Assembly: GCA_051453625.1 (NCBI GenBank)
Contig: JBOZIK010000001.1
Location: 11,009,586 to 11,032,893, forward strand
Direction of reading: 5' to 3'
Source: Welwitschia mirabilis
Lineage: Eukaryota; Gnetophyta; Gnetopsida; Welwitschiales
DNA length: 23,308 nucleotides
Shown here: in pieces, positions 1-9,631 of the stretch
Layout of the letters: every line of letters begins with the position of its first letter
Position numbering within the stretch: the first letter of the stretch is position 1
The notes under the pieces: model-generated
What the model was told of the DNA's origin: nothing
The model's database searches: none
What the model saw: the letters and a program-made list of their open reading frames with translations, nothing else
Made by a program: the position numbers and the translations under genes

Positions 1-1010
1 ATTTTATGTTTTTCTTGGATCTACTTATTATTAAAAGCTCAATATCTATCAAAATCCACATAAAATATAATCATATTAGTTGTTTATTTTCTACCCTTTA
101 TGATTCCACACGATTCCAAGTCATGATTTTAGTTATTTCTATAATTTTAAACTTTTAGCCTAGAAAATGCTTCCATAGTAATTCCACATGTTAAAAGTAT
201 GATTTAGATCCAAAGTGAGAAGAATCATCATCAATCATCGAACAATAAGGAAACATTAAAACATAACTAAAAGTAGGTAATATGATTTTATATGACATCA
301 AGTCATTTAGTCAATCTAATTAGTTGTGAATAAAAAGTTTAGAAATAAAACATTAGTTGGACTTTGAAAAAGAATAAAGTGCAAGAGAAAGGAAATGAAT
401 AGTTACTAATGAATTAATAACTAATAATAATTTAATAGGTTACAAAATATGTAGTATTTAAAAAAAAAGTAATATAAAAGGATTGTATTATATTAGAAGT
501 AACATCATAGATTTTTAAAATTGTATAACTTTGAAATGTATGTTACATGTTACTTCTTCTATCTTTTCCCCCTTCATATAGATGTTACATATGTGACTTG
601 AAATAAGACAATTTAAATTGTCCATGTTGTTTGTAACACACTTATTTTATAAGATTTACTTCACTACTATACATCGCCTTTTATTGCCTGATACATTTAC
701 TTATGTTACTTCTTGATTAAATATAAGATTTTCATTACTTGCAAACATCATGATTATACTTAACTTCTAATTTATAGTTTGTTAAGAGACACATGTTGTC
801 ACATATACTAATTATTGATATAAATTTCTTTATCTAGGCTTGAAAAATCAACACCTCTTACTTTTGAAAATGAGAAACCCCAAATATGCTTTGGATGACG
901 TGGTTAGATTACAAGTACCTAAGAGCTTATCATATCATAGGATAGTCAAAACTCACAATAGGGATATGCTTTCTCAAAAGCCTAGTGCAAACTTCATGAA
1001 AATACTTAAC
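1..1010. other. AT-rich intergenic DNA, nothing recognised
   Basis: No coding frame with recognisable protein similarity, no RNA gene and no repeat shared with the rest of the window was seen. The sequence is strongly AT-rich with many stops in all frames. A short minus-strand frame around 930-1148 has no motif I recognise and overlaps the start of the dispersed repeat, so it is not called as a gene. Confidence 0.6.
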
Positions 1011-1649
1011 AAATAAAAATAAAAGAATTAAAGTGAAAGAAAGAGAAAAGATATAGAGCAACTCCATGGAATGTGTTCTTAAGTTAGTTTGAGAGTTTTC
1101 CAAGGTAGAACCTAGTCCAAATCTAGTAAATAAAGATAGATGTCTCAAAAATGAGTCTCCTTCCCAAACCTAAAGGAAAACTAGCCTTTGGAAGAAAGGG
1201 AATAAGAAGAGAATATTACTAATATGAAACCGGTTCTTGCTACTAAGAAGAGCCTACTCTACTCTCTCTATAGGCTAAGAGGAATACCTGTTAGAGGGAC
1301 ATTTTGAAAACTACTCAAACATGCCTCTCCATAAGGCTTTTAGAGCTTAAAAAATAAAAGAGTTATCTTACCACTAGTAATAAAAATTCCTTAAGTCATA
1401 AAATATTCTTTCTTAGTGAAATGAAAGTAAATGTTTTGCAACTTATTTCTTATCTCACCACTAATGACAAGGAGGAACAAGAAGAAGTGAAGAATGAAAG
1501 TCCATCCTTGTAAACAAGGATAAGCTCTTACTAGAACCAATGGTTGAAAGTAATAATTAAAAAGGGATACACACTAAATAAAGATCAAGTGTAATTGGGA
1601 CCAAATAGGCCATCCAATATTAATTTATGTAGGAATAGTAAAGTGGGGA

Positions 1650-1682
1650 NNNNNNNNNNNNNNNNNNNNNNNNNNNNNNNNN
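1650..1682. other. Assembly gap, 33 N
   Basis: Run of 33 N inside copy A. The matching interval in copy B (22455-22487) is also exactly 33 bases, so the gap length appears real and not nominal. Confidence 0.98.
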
Positions 1683-1720
1683 ACAAGAATGAAGAACTAA
1701 TGGATTGCATCATGAAGGTA

Positions 1721-1725
1721 GAGAC
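1721..1725. repeat. Target-site duplication of element I, left
   Basis: GAGAC directly precedes the 5' LTR. The 3' LTR is followed by GAGAG, one mismatch. Copy B has a single GAGAC at the matching empty site (22526-22530). Confidence 0.85.
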
Positions 1726-1936
1726 TATTGAATTATTATTTATCAACTAATCTCAAACTAATATTTTTGTATAGTGAAATTTATTGTATTTTGTGCAAAA
1801 AATATTAATCACTTATAGGTTATAAGCTAAAGTATTTTATGTCAAATTTTGATTTTAAAACCTTTTAAGTTTTGTTACCCTTTTAAGGGATTAACTAGAC
1901 TTCTAAGGGGTTGACTGCACCTAAAGTGGATATATA

Positions 1937-2305
1937 GAACTGAACTAAATTTAGAAGAATCAACCAAACATTTGAGGGATTGACTGGACCTGTGAACTTA
2001 AGCACCAGTACTTGTAAATATATCATCAAGGGGTTAACTAGATATTTGAGGGATTAACTAGACCTAAGAAGTATGCATTTAATACTACTAAACCAATCAT
2101 TATGAGGTCAACCAAACATTTAAGAAGTCAATTAAACCTGAGCACTATGCATCTGATACTTCTTAATTGATTATCAAGGGGTCCACTAGATATCTGAGGT
2201 ATTAACCAAACCTAAGCACTATGCATCCAATACTTCCCAATTGATTAATAATGAGTCAACTAGATTTATGAGGGGTTGACTAGACCTAGACTAGAAAAAC
2301 TATGA
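1937..2305 (+). repeat. 74-bp tandem repeats inside the 5' LTR, GTCGAC-like core
   Basis: A marker 'ACT' in the segment 'catctgatacttc' recurs at 2010, 2084, 2158 and 2232, each step exactly 74 bp. Each unit carries two copies, about 20 bp apart, of a block close to GGGGTCAACTAGAC, followed by 'ctaagcactatgcat' and 'attgattatcaa'. The core appears as GTCAAC, GTTAAC or GTTGAC, as expected if an original GTCGAC lost its CpG. Outer boundaries are approximate because flanking half-units are more diverged. Confidence 0.85.
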
Positions 2306-3006
2306 TGGATTTTATTTAGACTAAGTAGATAACCAGATAGATACGCGGGTGACTAAATGAGTAATTGACTAAATCCTGAGGAGTCAACTAAACATGGAGC
2401 CATAATAAATTAGATCGACTAAAAAAACATAAGGGCAATCAATTTAAATGATGGTACTAAGGGGATAAACTAGACTTTTAAGGGGTCAACTAGTCATGAT
2501 GAAAACATAAATTTTATAGCTATTATGTATCTATTTTATGGTAGTTGAAAGATCTTTTTGCTTATAAAAAATCCTAAAAATTTTTTACTATATATTATCA
2601 AGAGACATATCACTGTTACATTTTTTTATCAAACTTTTGAATCTTTTGGATTTTCTTATTATACTTATTTGCAGCTTATTTTTAACCAAATACAAACCAA
2701 AAACTATGGTATCATTACATACATGGTCAAATCTATAGCACTCTTTGTTTTTAGACTATACCATCTTTAGGAAAAGTGCTTCAATGTCATTCTTGAGCTA
2801 AAGATCAAGTCATACTTATGCATTTTAGCATACTATAATTACTACTATGCTTTATTACAAAAGGTTAAGACTAAGCCTTCAAAATAAGCCCATTTGTAAA
2901 AGTTACAAATGAACCTGCAATACCTAGAAGAGATTAACAAAGATTTAGACTAGGCTTGGATAGAAGATGATTGTCAAAAATGGAGTATGGATTTTTTCCA
3001 AATCAC

Positions 3007-3013
3007 TATAAAT
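3007..3013 (+). promoter_or_regulatory. TATA-like box in 5' LTR
   Basis: TATAAAT lies about 180 bp before the LTR end and is kept at the same place in the 3' LTR (11306-11312). Position and conservation suit the core promoter of the element; activity is inferred. Confidence 0.5.
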
Positions 3014-3191
3014 CTTGTATGCTTTTGATTAGTATTTTTGTACTTTTTATTATTTTATTTTTTTGAATAGTTTTAGTTTTCTTGCACAAGTTTTTAGTGA
3101 TTAATTTCAAGCAAGTTAATATTGTAAAGTTATTTTAATATTTTTAGAAATCTATTCACTTGTCCCTCCTTTAGGGTTCTCAATCCTACAC

Positions 3192-3205
3192 TTGATATCA
3201 AAGAT
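3192..3205 (+). other. Primer-binding site of element I (initiator Met tRNA type)
   Basis: TTGATATCAAAGAT starts one base after the LTR. The usual plant copia site complementary to tRNA-iMet is TGGTATCAGAGC; the match is good with a few transitions. It fixes the LTR right edge. Confidence 0.85.
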
Positions 3206-3298
3206 TCGTTGAGTCCATGTTAAGATCCTAATAGATCTAGATTCTAGCACACAAAAAGAAGTAACTCATTTGATAGTTTTTTTACTAGTCATCCATCT

Positions 3299-4420
3299 AT
3301 GTTTGATGGATTAAATTATGCTTATTAAAAAGCCTGAATGAGAATATTTCTTATATCCTTAGATGCTAAAATCGAAAAGGTTATTTACAATGAATATACT
3401 ATGCCTACTTTAATAAAAATGGACGATAATGATAATACCATTTTAGTTCTAAAAACCTGAGACTAATGGAATTCCACTAATAGATCTAGAGCTACCATAG
3501 GTGTCTATGCTCTTAATGATACATTTCATGTAATTTTCATAAACAAATTCAAGTGGATTGTAAACTATGAACATGCAAAGAAGGCATGGAATATTTATAA
3601 ACTTGCAACAAAGGGACATCCATCATTAAACAAGACAAACTCCAAAGTCTTATCTTAAAATTTGAAAACATTCATATGGATAAGGAGGAAATTTTATAAG
3701 AATTCTTTTCCAATATTACAAACATTATGAATTCCATGGCTAGTCTGGTTGAAAGATTAGATGAGCCAAAAGTGGTCAGAAAAGTGCTAGTATCCCTTTT
3801 AAAGAGATTTTAACCAAAAGTCACAGTAATCAAAGAAAGAAAGAACATCAACATGATGGCTTTAGATAGACTTCAAGGTAATTTGCAAACATATGAATTA
3901 AAATTTTCTAAAGATAAGAAAAAAGATATTATTTAGAAATGTGTGTAGGAAGAGTACAGATCAAAGAAATATGATGAAGATCTAAATGATGATGAAGTTG
4001 CTCTCTTAGCAAAAAGATTCAAGAAATTTTTGCATAGAAAAAAAGGAAGGTAAGCTAGTTAGAGGTACAAGAAGAGGACACTCAAAGTTTAGAAAGTATT
4101 AAGACAAATGAAAAGAGATCCAATGCTATGTATACAAATACTTTAGACACATGGCAAATGAGTTCCTGAATAATAATATAAAACAAAGAAAATCAAATAC
4201 ATCTTCATTTCTTACAACATGGAATAATGTGAATAAGGATGATGATAATAGTTCAGGTCAAGATTCAAATGGAGATAGAAAACTCTCTTTCATGGCAATC
4301 ATGCCTCTATTATAGAAATTGCCTAGTATATAAAAACCTAATGATTTATATATCATTGAAGAAGAATAGGATGAGATCGAAGATACTTGTTAGGAACTAT
4401 ACTTGGAATGTGAAAATTTA
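3299..4420 (+). pseudogene. gag: gag remnant of element I (capsid and zinc knuckle)
   Basis: Copia gag encodes the capsid-like shell protein with an RNA-binding zinc knuckle. Visible pieces in order: FDGLNYAY near the start, followed by a stop where W of the family's YWKARM is expected; EHAKKAWNIY near 3570 (family: TAKEAWDIL); and a degraded knuckle at 4124-4165, CYVYKYFRHMANEF, which keeps the first Cys and the His but has lost the second Cys (now Tyr) and the last. A serine/aspartate-rich stretch follows near 4220-4270. The ATG used here is only the first one next to the recognisable start; the true start upstream is not clear. Many stops, and frame changes around 3600-3850, rule out a working product. 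Confidence 0.85.
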
Positions 4421-4779
4421 GTAAAGTGCATAAATGATTTGAATAAGATTGTAAAATCTCTCACTAAAGAAAAGAAGAAAATGGAATTGAAGTATAAAAT
4501 GGTCAAATCTAAAAATTTCAATCTCATTCTATAGGTAAAAGGTTTATCTTATTTTGTCAATAAATTTTCTAGTGGTTCATTTAAATTTAAATAGATTCTT
4601 GGAATTCAGAAACCAAATCATGATAAGTTAGGTATTGGTTTCATCCCCTAAAAATCACAAAGTCAGCAAAATAAAGTAACTTGGCAAAATAAGTTTATTT
4701 CTAAAGTTACTTATCATTTCCATGATAAGTCAAGTCATTCAAAGCTATTTTGCAATGTTAAAAAATTGATGTTATTTTC

Positions 4780-5340
4780 AAATTCAGTTAGTTCCTTTCC
4801 ATTTAAATTTATTTCAAAATGAGGTGTATCATATTAGTCTAAAAGGACTAAGTAGATGAAAGATAATGATTTGAAAAGTCTTTTGATTCAGACATCATTT
4901 AGGGTTCCAAATGGCACTAGCTAGTATTTAAATAGTGGGTGCTCATGACATATGACAGGAGATAGATCCAAATTCAAATAGTTAAGTGATTTTGATGGAT
5001 AAGAAGTTACTTCTTGATGATAATGTAAGAGCAAAAAATTAAAGGTATTGGAAGCATCGATGAAGGTAACTTACCTAGAATAAATGAAGTTTTGTATGTT
5101 AATGGCTTAAAGCATAATTGTACTTGTTTTTTTAATGTTAATCAATAAGAGATTTGGCATAAATAATTAGATCATGCTAATTATGATTATTTAAAAACTA
5201 TTATTAGAAAAGAAATGAGCAAAGGTATTCTAAAAATAAATGTTAAAAAAAGGTCTTTATGATGCATGCGAAAAGGAAAAATAAGTAAGAACATCACACA
5301 AGAGTAAAAACAAAGTTTCCACAACTATGCCTTTAGAACT
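4780..5340 (+). pseudogene. pol: Protease and GAG-pre-integrase remnant of element I
   Basis: The aspartic protease processes the polyprotein. At 4925-4970 the frame reads YLNSGCS, stop, HMTGDRSKF; the family reads YLDSGCSRHMTGD, so the catalytic Asp is now Asn and the Arg codon is a stop. The GAG-pre-integrase domain begins near 5152 with IWHK, stop, LDHANYDYL (family: WHRRLGHAS) and closes with KSKNKVSTTMPLELIH, where it joins the integrase. The protease and the end of this domain are in frame 2, but its IWHK start is in frame 1, so a frameshift lies near the A-run at about 5244-5251. Confidence 0.85.
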
Positions 5341-6015
5341 TATTCATATGGACTTGGGAGGTTCCACTCAAACTTAAAGTTTAGGAGATAAATGCTATTT
5401 TCTCACTATGGTTGATTATTTCTCTAGATATACATGGGTTTCATTTCTTTCAAATAAATCTAAAACTTACAAATATTGGGTTGAGATATGCAATAAAATT
5501 CAAAATGAAAGAGGGTATACCATAAAGAAAATAAGAAGTAACCATGGTAGTGATTTCAAAAGTCATTTATTTGAGAAGTATTACATTGATAATGGCATTG
5601 ATCATCAATTTTCAGCCTCTAAAAAACCAAAAAAAAAAAAGGTATTACTAAAAGAGAGAATAGGCCCCTCCAAGAAATGGAAAGAACTATGTTAAATGAT
5701 AAAGAGGTTCTAAAATTTTTTGGGGCTGAAGCTATTAGTATTGCATATTATATTAGAAACAGATTTTATCTTAGACTGAGTATAGATAAAACTCGTTATG
5801 AGTTATGAAAAGAAATACAACCAAATATTTCTTATTTTAAAGCTTTTAGAAGTAAATGTGATGTGATAAATTATAGAGAACATTTAAGCAAATTTGAATC
5901 TAAAGCTGATGAAGCTATATTTTTGGGATATTCAATTAGAATTAGATCTTATCATGTTTTTAATAAGAGAATTTTAACTATAGAAAAATCAATACATGTG
6001 CAAATTAATGATGTT
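5341..6015 (+). pseudogene. pol: Integrase remnant of element I
   Basis: Integrase (DDE catalytic core) inserts the cDNA into the genome. The first catalytic Asp survives in HMDLGG (gac 5351-5353). VDYFSRYTWV matches the family's VDDYSRFTWV. The second catalytic Asp, in RSDHG, is Asn here (RSNHGSDF, aac 5540-5542). The stretch that normally reads QQNGVVERKN is overrun by an A-tract (5627-5640) that shifts the frame from 2 to 1; after the shift the catalytic Glu codon reads AAA (Lys). Downstream, in frame 1, FLGYSIRIRSYHVFNKR and the following SIHV match the end of copia integrase. Two of three catalytic residues are lost. Confidence 0.9.
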
Positions 6016-6327
6016 GACATAAGGCCTATTTGTTCAAATGATGAGAAAGACATATCTCCAAACACCCCCATAACTAAATTAGTATCTACTAAAAAAGAAG
6101 AATTTCTTATAAAATAAGTCACAACGAAAAAGTTTAAAGAGCTAAAAGATCACCCTTTAGGGTCTATTATTAGAGAAGTTAGCTGAAATGTAAAGATAAA
6201 GAGCTCTATAAAGAATTTTTATACCCACATTTGTTATGTTTCACAAATAGAACCTAAGAAATTTAAAGAAGCTGAATCCGATGAAGAATGAATGATGGTC
6301 ATGTAAGATGAATTATAATAATTTAAA
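6016..6327 (+). other. Integrase-RT linker of element I
   Basis: This is the variable linker that normally joins integrase to RT in copia polyproteins. It has charged, low-complexity codons and several stops. EPKKFKEAESDEE near 6248-6290 fits the usual 'EPKxxxEAxxDxxW' lead-in to RT. Nothing else is seen. Confidence 0.6.
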
Positions 6328-7010
6328 AGAAATAATGTTTGAAAGCTTGTAGAAAAGTTAAAAGATAAAAATATCATTGGGACTAAGTGGATTTTTAAGA
6401 ACAAATGTGAGGAAAAAAACAATGTCATTAAAAATAAAGCAAGATTAGTAGCATAAGGCTACAACCAAATTAAAGACATTAATATAGGTGATACATTTGC
6501 TCTGATAGCAAGTCTTGATAGCATTAGAATGTTTTTATCATTTGTAGCTTCTAAGAACATCAAAGTGTATCAAATGGATGTAAAGAATGCTTTTTTAAAT
6601 GAAATTCTAAATGAATAAGTGTATGTATGACAACTACAAGGTTTTGTAGATCATCATAAATCTAATCATGTTTATAGACTTAAGAAATATTTGTATGAGT
6701 TATAGCAAGCTCCAAGATCATGGTATGAAAATTTAGCCACGTTTCTAAATGATAATGGTTATATTTATGAAACAGTATATAAGACTTTATTTGTTAAGAA
6801 TTTGAAAAATGATTTTATTATTATACAAATTTATGTGGATGATATCATATTTTATGCTTCTAATGAAGGTCTATCTAAATAATTTGTAAATATTATGATA
6901 ACACATTTTGAGATAAGCATGCTTAGTTAAGTGAAAATATTTCTTGATTTATATATTAATAAAATAAAAAATAAAAGTTTAATAATATTTAATCAAATGT
7001 TTTAGATTGA
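6328..7010 (+). pseudogene. pol: Reverse transcriptase remnant of element I (RVT_2 type)
   Basis: RT copies the element RNA into DNA. In frame 1: DKNIIGTKWIFKNK; KARLVA, stop, GYNQ (CAA to TAA); VYQMDVKNAFLNEILNE (family: YQMDVKSAFLNG..LNE); LKKYLYEL, stop, QAPRSWY; and the catalytic IYVDDIIF with both Asp intact (YVDD at 6832-6843). Upstream, the Trp of the NxVWxLV lead-in is TGA. This is the best preserved domain of element I and the strongest evidence for family assignment. The in-frame stops make it inactive. Beyond the YVDD box, 'HFEISMLS' near 6904 still fits the family's FEMSMMGEL. Confidence 0.93.
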
Positions 7011-7733
7011 AAAATGCTAAAATAACTGACACTCCAATATTCACATCTTATAAAGTTAGTTTGGATAAAGATGGAAAATCAATAGATTAGAAGCTTCACA
7101 AGAGTATGATTGGAAGTTTATTGTATTTGACTACAAGTAGACTTGATATCATGTTTAGTATTGGTGTGTGTACAAGGTACCAAACCCAACCAAAAAAAAA
7201 CACTTATAAGTAATAAAAAAATAATTAGATATATAAAAGACACGTGTGATTATGGTTTCTCGTACCCAACCGAGACATCTTTTGAACTTATAGGATTTAG
7301 TAATGTAAATTAGACTAGATATAAGAATGCTAAAAAGAAAGTGATAAATGTTTCTTATTAAGATTGTGCTTAATGGAATAGGTAAGTAAAAATAAAAATT
7401 CGTTCTCCCTTTCAATGGAAGAATCTAACTATATTATAGTAGGGATTTGTTGTGCTTGTCTCCTTTTAATGAAGGAAATGCTAAAGGATTTTAGTGTAAG
7501 TTTTGAATAGGTTTCTATTTNNNNNNNNNNTGTAATAAATATTTCTAAAAATTTTATTAAACACTTAAGAACTAAACACATTGAACTAAGACATCATATT
7601 TTAAGAGATCAAGTTGAAAAGAAAACATTACTATGAATTTTATTAGTATAAATTGTCGACTTGTAGATATCTTTATCAAACTCCTAAATGGTGATAATTT
7701 TCTTTATCTTTGAAATGAACTAGGGATTATCTC
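7011..7733 (+). pseudogene. pol: RNase H remnant of element I, end of pol
   Basis: RNase H removes the RNA strand during reverse transcription. Recognisable pieces: LYLTTSRLDIMFSIGVC near 7122 (family: YLTASRPDIMFSVCLCARFQ), SFSLSMEESNYI near 7400 (family: ALSTAEAEYVA), and, after the 10-N gap at 7521-7530, KHLRTKHIELRHH-like wording near 7560, LVDIFIKLLNGDNF, and NELGII close to the end. The Asp of the GYADAD-type motif cannot be confirmed because the frame is disturbed around 7260-7330. The last recognisable pol residues end near 7733. Confidence 0.85.
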
Positions 7734-8081
7734 ACTACTCATTAGCTCATTGCAAGATGGTCTACCAGATCTATGATTCAATCAACTAGAGATGATCTGT
7801 GGACTAGCTTGAAAGCCTACTCATCTGGACCCTAACAGTACTATGACTTACATCTCGATGGGCTGACTGAAACTTAAACTAGTTGATTAGACCTGTAGGG
7901 TTACAATGTAGAAGATTCATTAGTGAACTCAATTTATTTATCAATATTAACCTAATTAACCTTCTCTTTAAAATAAAGTAAAGCATAAACCCTTTTTATT
8001 ATTTTCTAGCCACCTGTCTTCTTTAGATCTAGTGTTTCTCTAAGGTTTTTCTTATCTTCAAGCTCTTGTCAAGTGGTTGAA
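7734..8081 (+). other. pol-ORF3 spacer and leader of element I, with splice-acceptor-like site
   Basis: There is no coding similarity here. The first half carries several blocks like those of the LTR tandem repeat (for example 'ggctgactgaaac', 'tagttgattagacctg'). The second half is pyrimidine-rich and contains 'ttattattttctag' ending at 8009, which resembles a plant 3' splice site, followed by a 72-base leader up to the ORF3 ATG. Element II has the same arrangement. Use as an acceptor for a spliced ORF3 mRNA is inference. Confidence 0.5.
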
Positions 8082-9631
8082 ATGGCCAAGAGATCCTTCA
8101 AGAGAAGGATAAAAAAGACTACCATTAGAGATCCTCACTTTTTCTACTAGGGCATATATGATGAAGATTTAAAAAAATTCCAGAAGAAGTTTGAGAAGAA
8201 GTCAATTTTCCATGAAAGATCTGTTGCTATTTTAAAGCTTAGAAAGCTCATAAATGTGATCCAACTCTTGTGAGATCTAGATTTGTCTTTTTTCAAAATA
8301 TTTCAAGTTCTTTTTATCCTTTTATTATTAGTATGTTTTATTGTAATGCTTCTTATAACACTAGCACTAGAACCCTTAAAATAAACCTATGGGAAAGAGG
8401 ATGAAGATGACCACAAACTTTATTGCAACCATTACTAATTTTTTAAGAGGAAACTATAAGGAGTTTTAGCCTCTTCATGACTTCATAGAAGACAAAGCAG
8501 ATATTACAATAGAGATTTGTGATAAGTTTCATAGCTAGAAGCACACTATTTTTGCTTATTTGCTTACCCCAAAGTATAGTATTCTNNNNNNNNNNNNNNN
8601 NNNNNNNNNNNNNNNNNNNNNNNNNNNNNNNNNNNNNNNNNNNNNNNNNNNNNNNNNNNNNNNNNNNNNNNNNNNNNNNNNNNNNNNNNNNNNNNNNNNN
8701 NNNNNNNNNNNNNNNNNNNNNNNNNNNNNNNNNNNNNNNNNNNNNNNNNNNNNNNNNNNNNNNNNNNNNNNNNNNNNNNNNNNNNNNNNNNNNNNNNNNN
8801 NNNNNNNNNNNNNNNNNNNNNNNNNNNNNNNNNNNNNNNNNNNNNNNNNNNNNNNNNNNNNNNNNNNNNNNNNNNNNNNNNNNNNNNNNNNNNNNNNNNN
8901 NNNNNNNNNNNNNNNNNNNNNNNNNNNNNNNNNNNNNNNNNNNNNNNNNNNNNNNNNNNNNNNNNNNNNNNNNNNNNNNNNNNNNNNNNNNNNNNNNNNN
9001 NNNNNNNNNNNNNNNNNNNNNNNNNNNNNNNNNNNNNNNNNNNNNNNNNNNNNNNNNNNNNNNNNNNNNNNNNNNNNNNNNNNNNNNNNNNNNNNNNNNN
9101 NNNNNNNNNNNNNNNNNNNNNNNNNNNNNNNNNNNNNNNNNNNNNNNNNNNNNNNNNNNNNNNNNNNNNNNNNNNNNNNNNNNNNNNNNNNNNNNNNNNN
9201 NNNNNNNNNNNNNNNNNNNNNNNNNNNNNNNNNNNNNNNNNNNNNNNNNNNNNTTGGAGTATAATTAAACTAGGGCTTTACCCTACTCTGTGTTAATTGT
9301 AAGTCTTTGCCATCATTATCGAATCTCATTTTACCCGAAGCTTAAAACCCTTAATTACATATTGTCCATTGGGCATGTGACATTGTCTCACATACATATC
9401 TTTATTATATCGAAGAATTCCTCTAAATCTCCTTGAAGAGACTGTTTCATACTTGAGTGGATTAACTCTCATATCAAGCACATGAAAGAATCTCTAATTA
9501 CAACTGAGTATGAGATTACTGATACTTCAAAAAATGCTAGAAGCTCAGTGTAGAAGGTAGCTAAAGAAGAGGAAGAAGAAGAAGATTCTAAAGAGGAATC
9601 AAAAGGGGAGGAAGCAAAAGAATATAACTAA
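8082..9631 (+). pseudogene. ORF3 of element I, after pol (plant-transposon-protein or env-position frame), broken and gapped
   Basis: This is a separate reading frame after RNase H. It starts at MAKRSFKRRIKK, a basic N-terminus. Four blocks recur in element II's ORF3: FEKKSIFHER (8190-8219), FYCNASYN (8336-8359), TNFIATITNFLR (near 8413-8448), and, after the gap, HYRISFYPKL (9314-9343). It ends with a Glu-rich tail (AKEEEEEEDSKEE) and a stop at 9629-9631. The frame changes 3 to 2 to 1 before the gap and is 2 after it, with several stops. The wording 'F..K.I.ER' followed by 'FY.N.S' reminds me of the 'putative plant transposon protein' domain found in many LTR elements; that is recall, not a search. 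No membrane segment or signal peptide is evident in what is visible, so a classic envelope is not supported. About 668 bases are unknown. Confidence 0.7.
8586..9253. other. Assembly gap, 668 N
   Basis: It removes the middle of ORF3 of element I. Any open frame crossing it is meaningless. The equivalent ORF3 interval in element II, from the TNFI-like block (about 13480) to HYRI (about 13161), is only about 320 bases, so the gap length may be nominal or may hide an insertion. Confidence 0.98.

Larger units (their letters stand above)
1011..1725. repeat. Dispersed repeat copy A, left arm (interrupted by element I)
   Basis: This stretch aligns along its length with about 21815-22530 (copy B). 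Shared landmarks include 'ctctctctataggct', 'actactcaaacatgcctct', 'aataggccat' and 'tggattgcat'. The start is approximate; clear similarity begins near 1055 ('caactccatgga') and a weaker purine-rich match extends to about 1011. The right end at 1725 is exact because the element I LTR begins there. The rest of this copy continues at 11506. It has no convincing reading frame. It may be part of an older mobile element or a duplicated piece of genome. Confidence 0.85.
1726..3190 (+). repeat. 5' LTR of element I
   Basis: Aligned end to end with 10124-11500. It begins TATTGAATTATT where the 3' copy has TGTTAAATTATT, so the canonical TG has become TA. It ends AATCCTACA directly before the primer site. 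It is about 88 bp longer than the 3' LTR, mostly because the 3' copy lacks 98 bp lying between two ACTA tetramers (2489-2492 and 2587-2590). It contains a 74-bp tandem repeat block and a TATA-like box. No protein coding. Confidence 0.93.

Noticed and set aside
930-1148. 72-codon minus-strand frame
   Set aside because: No known motif, half of it lies in the dispersed repeat, and the related copy at 21850 onward does not keep it.
1504-1521. Perfect 8-bp inverted repeat ATCCTTGT-AA-ACAAGGAT
   Set aside because: The copy B version is imperfect and there is no neighbouring gene, so a terminator or regulatory role is not supported.
1937-2305. Regular repeats that could suggest a CRISPR array
   Set aside because: The 74-bp units are continuous diverged tandem copies without unique spacers, lie inside an LTR, and occur in both LTRs.
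2558-2770. 70-codon open frame in the 5' LTR
   Set aside because: It lies wholly in LTR sequence, spans the 98-bp segment missing from the 3' LTR, and has no known domain.
8519-9268. Two overlapping open frames of 234-249 codons
   Set aside because: Almost all codons are N from the 668-base assembly gap. The real coding trace here is ORF3 in other frames on each side.
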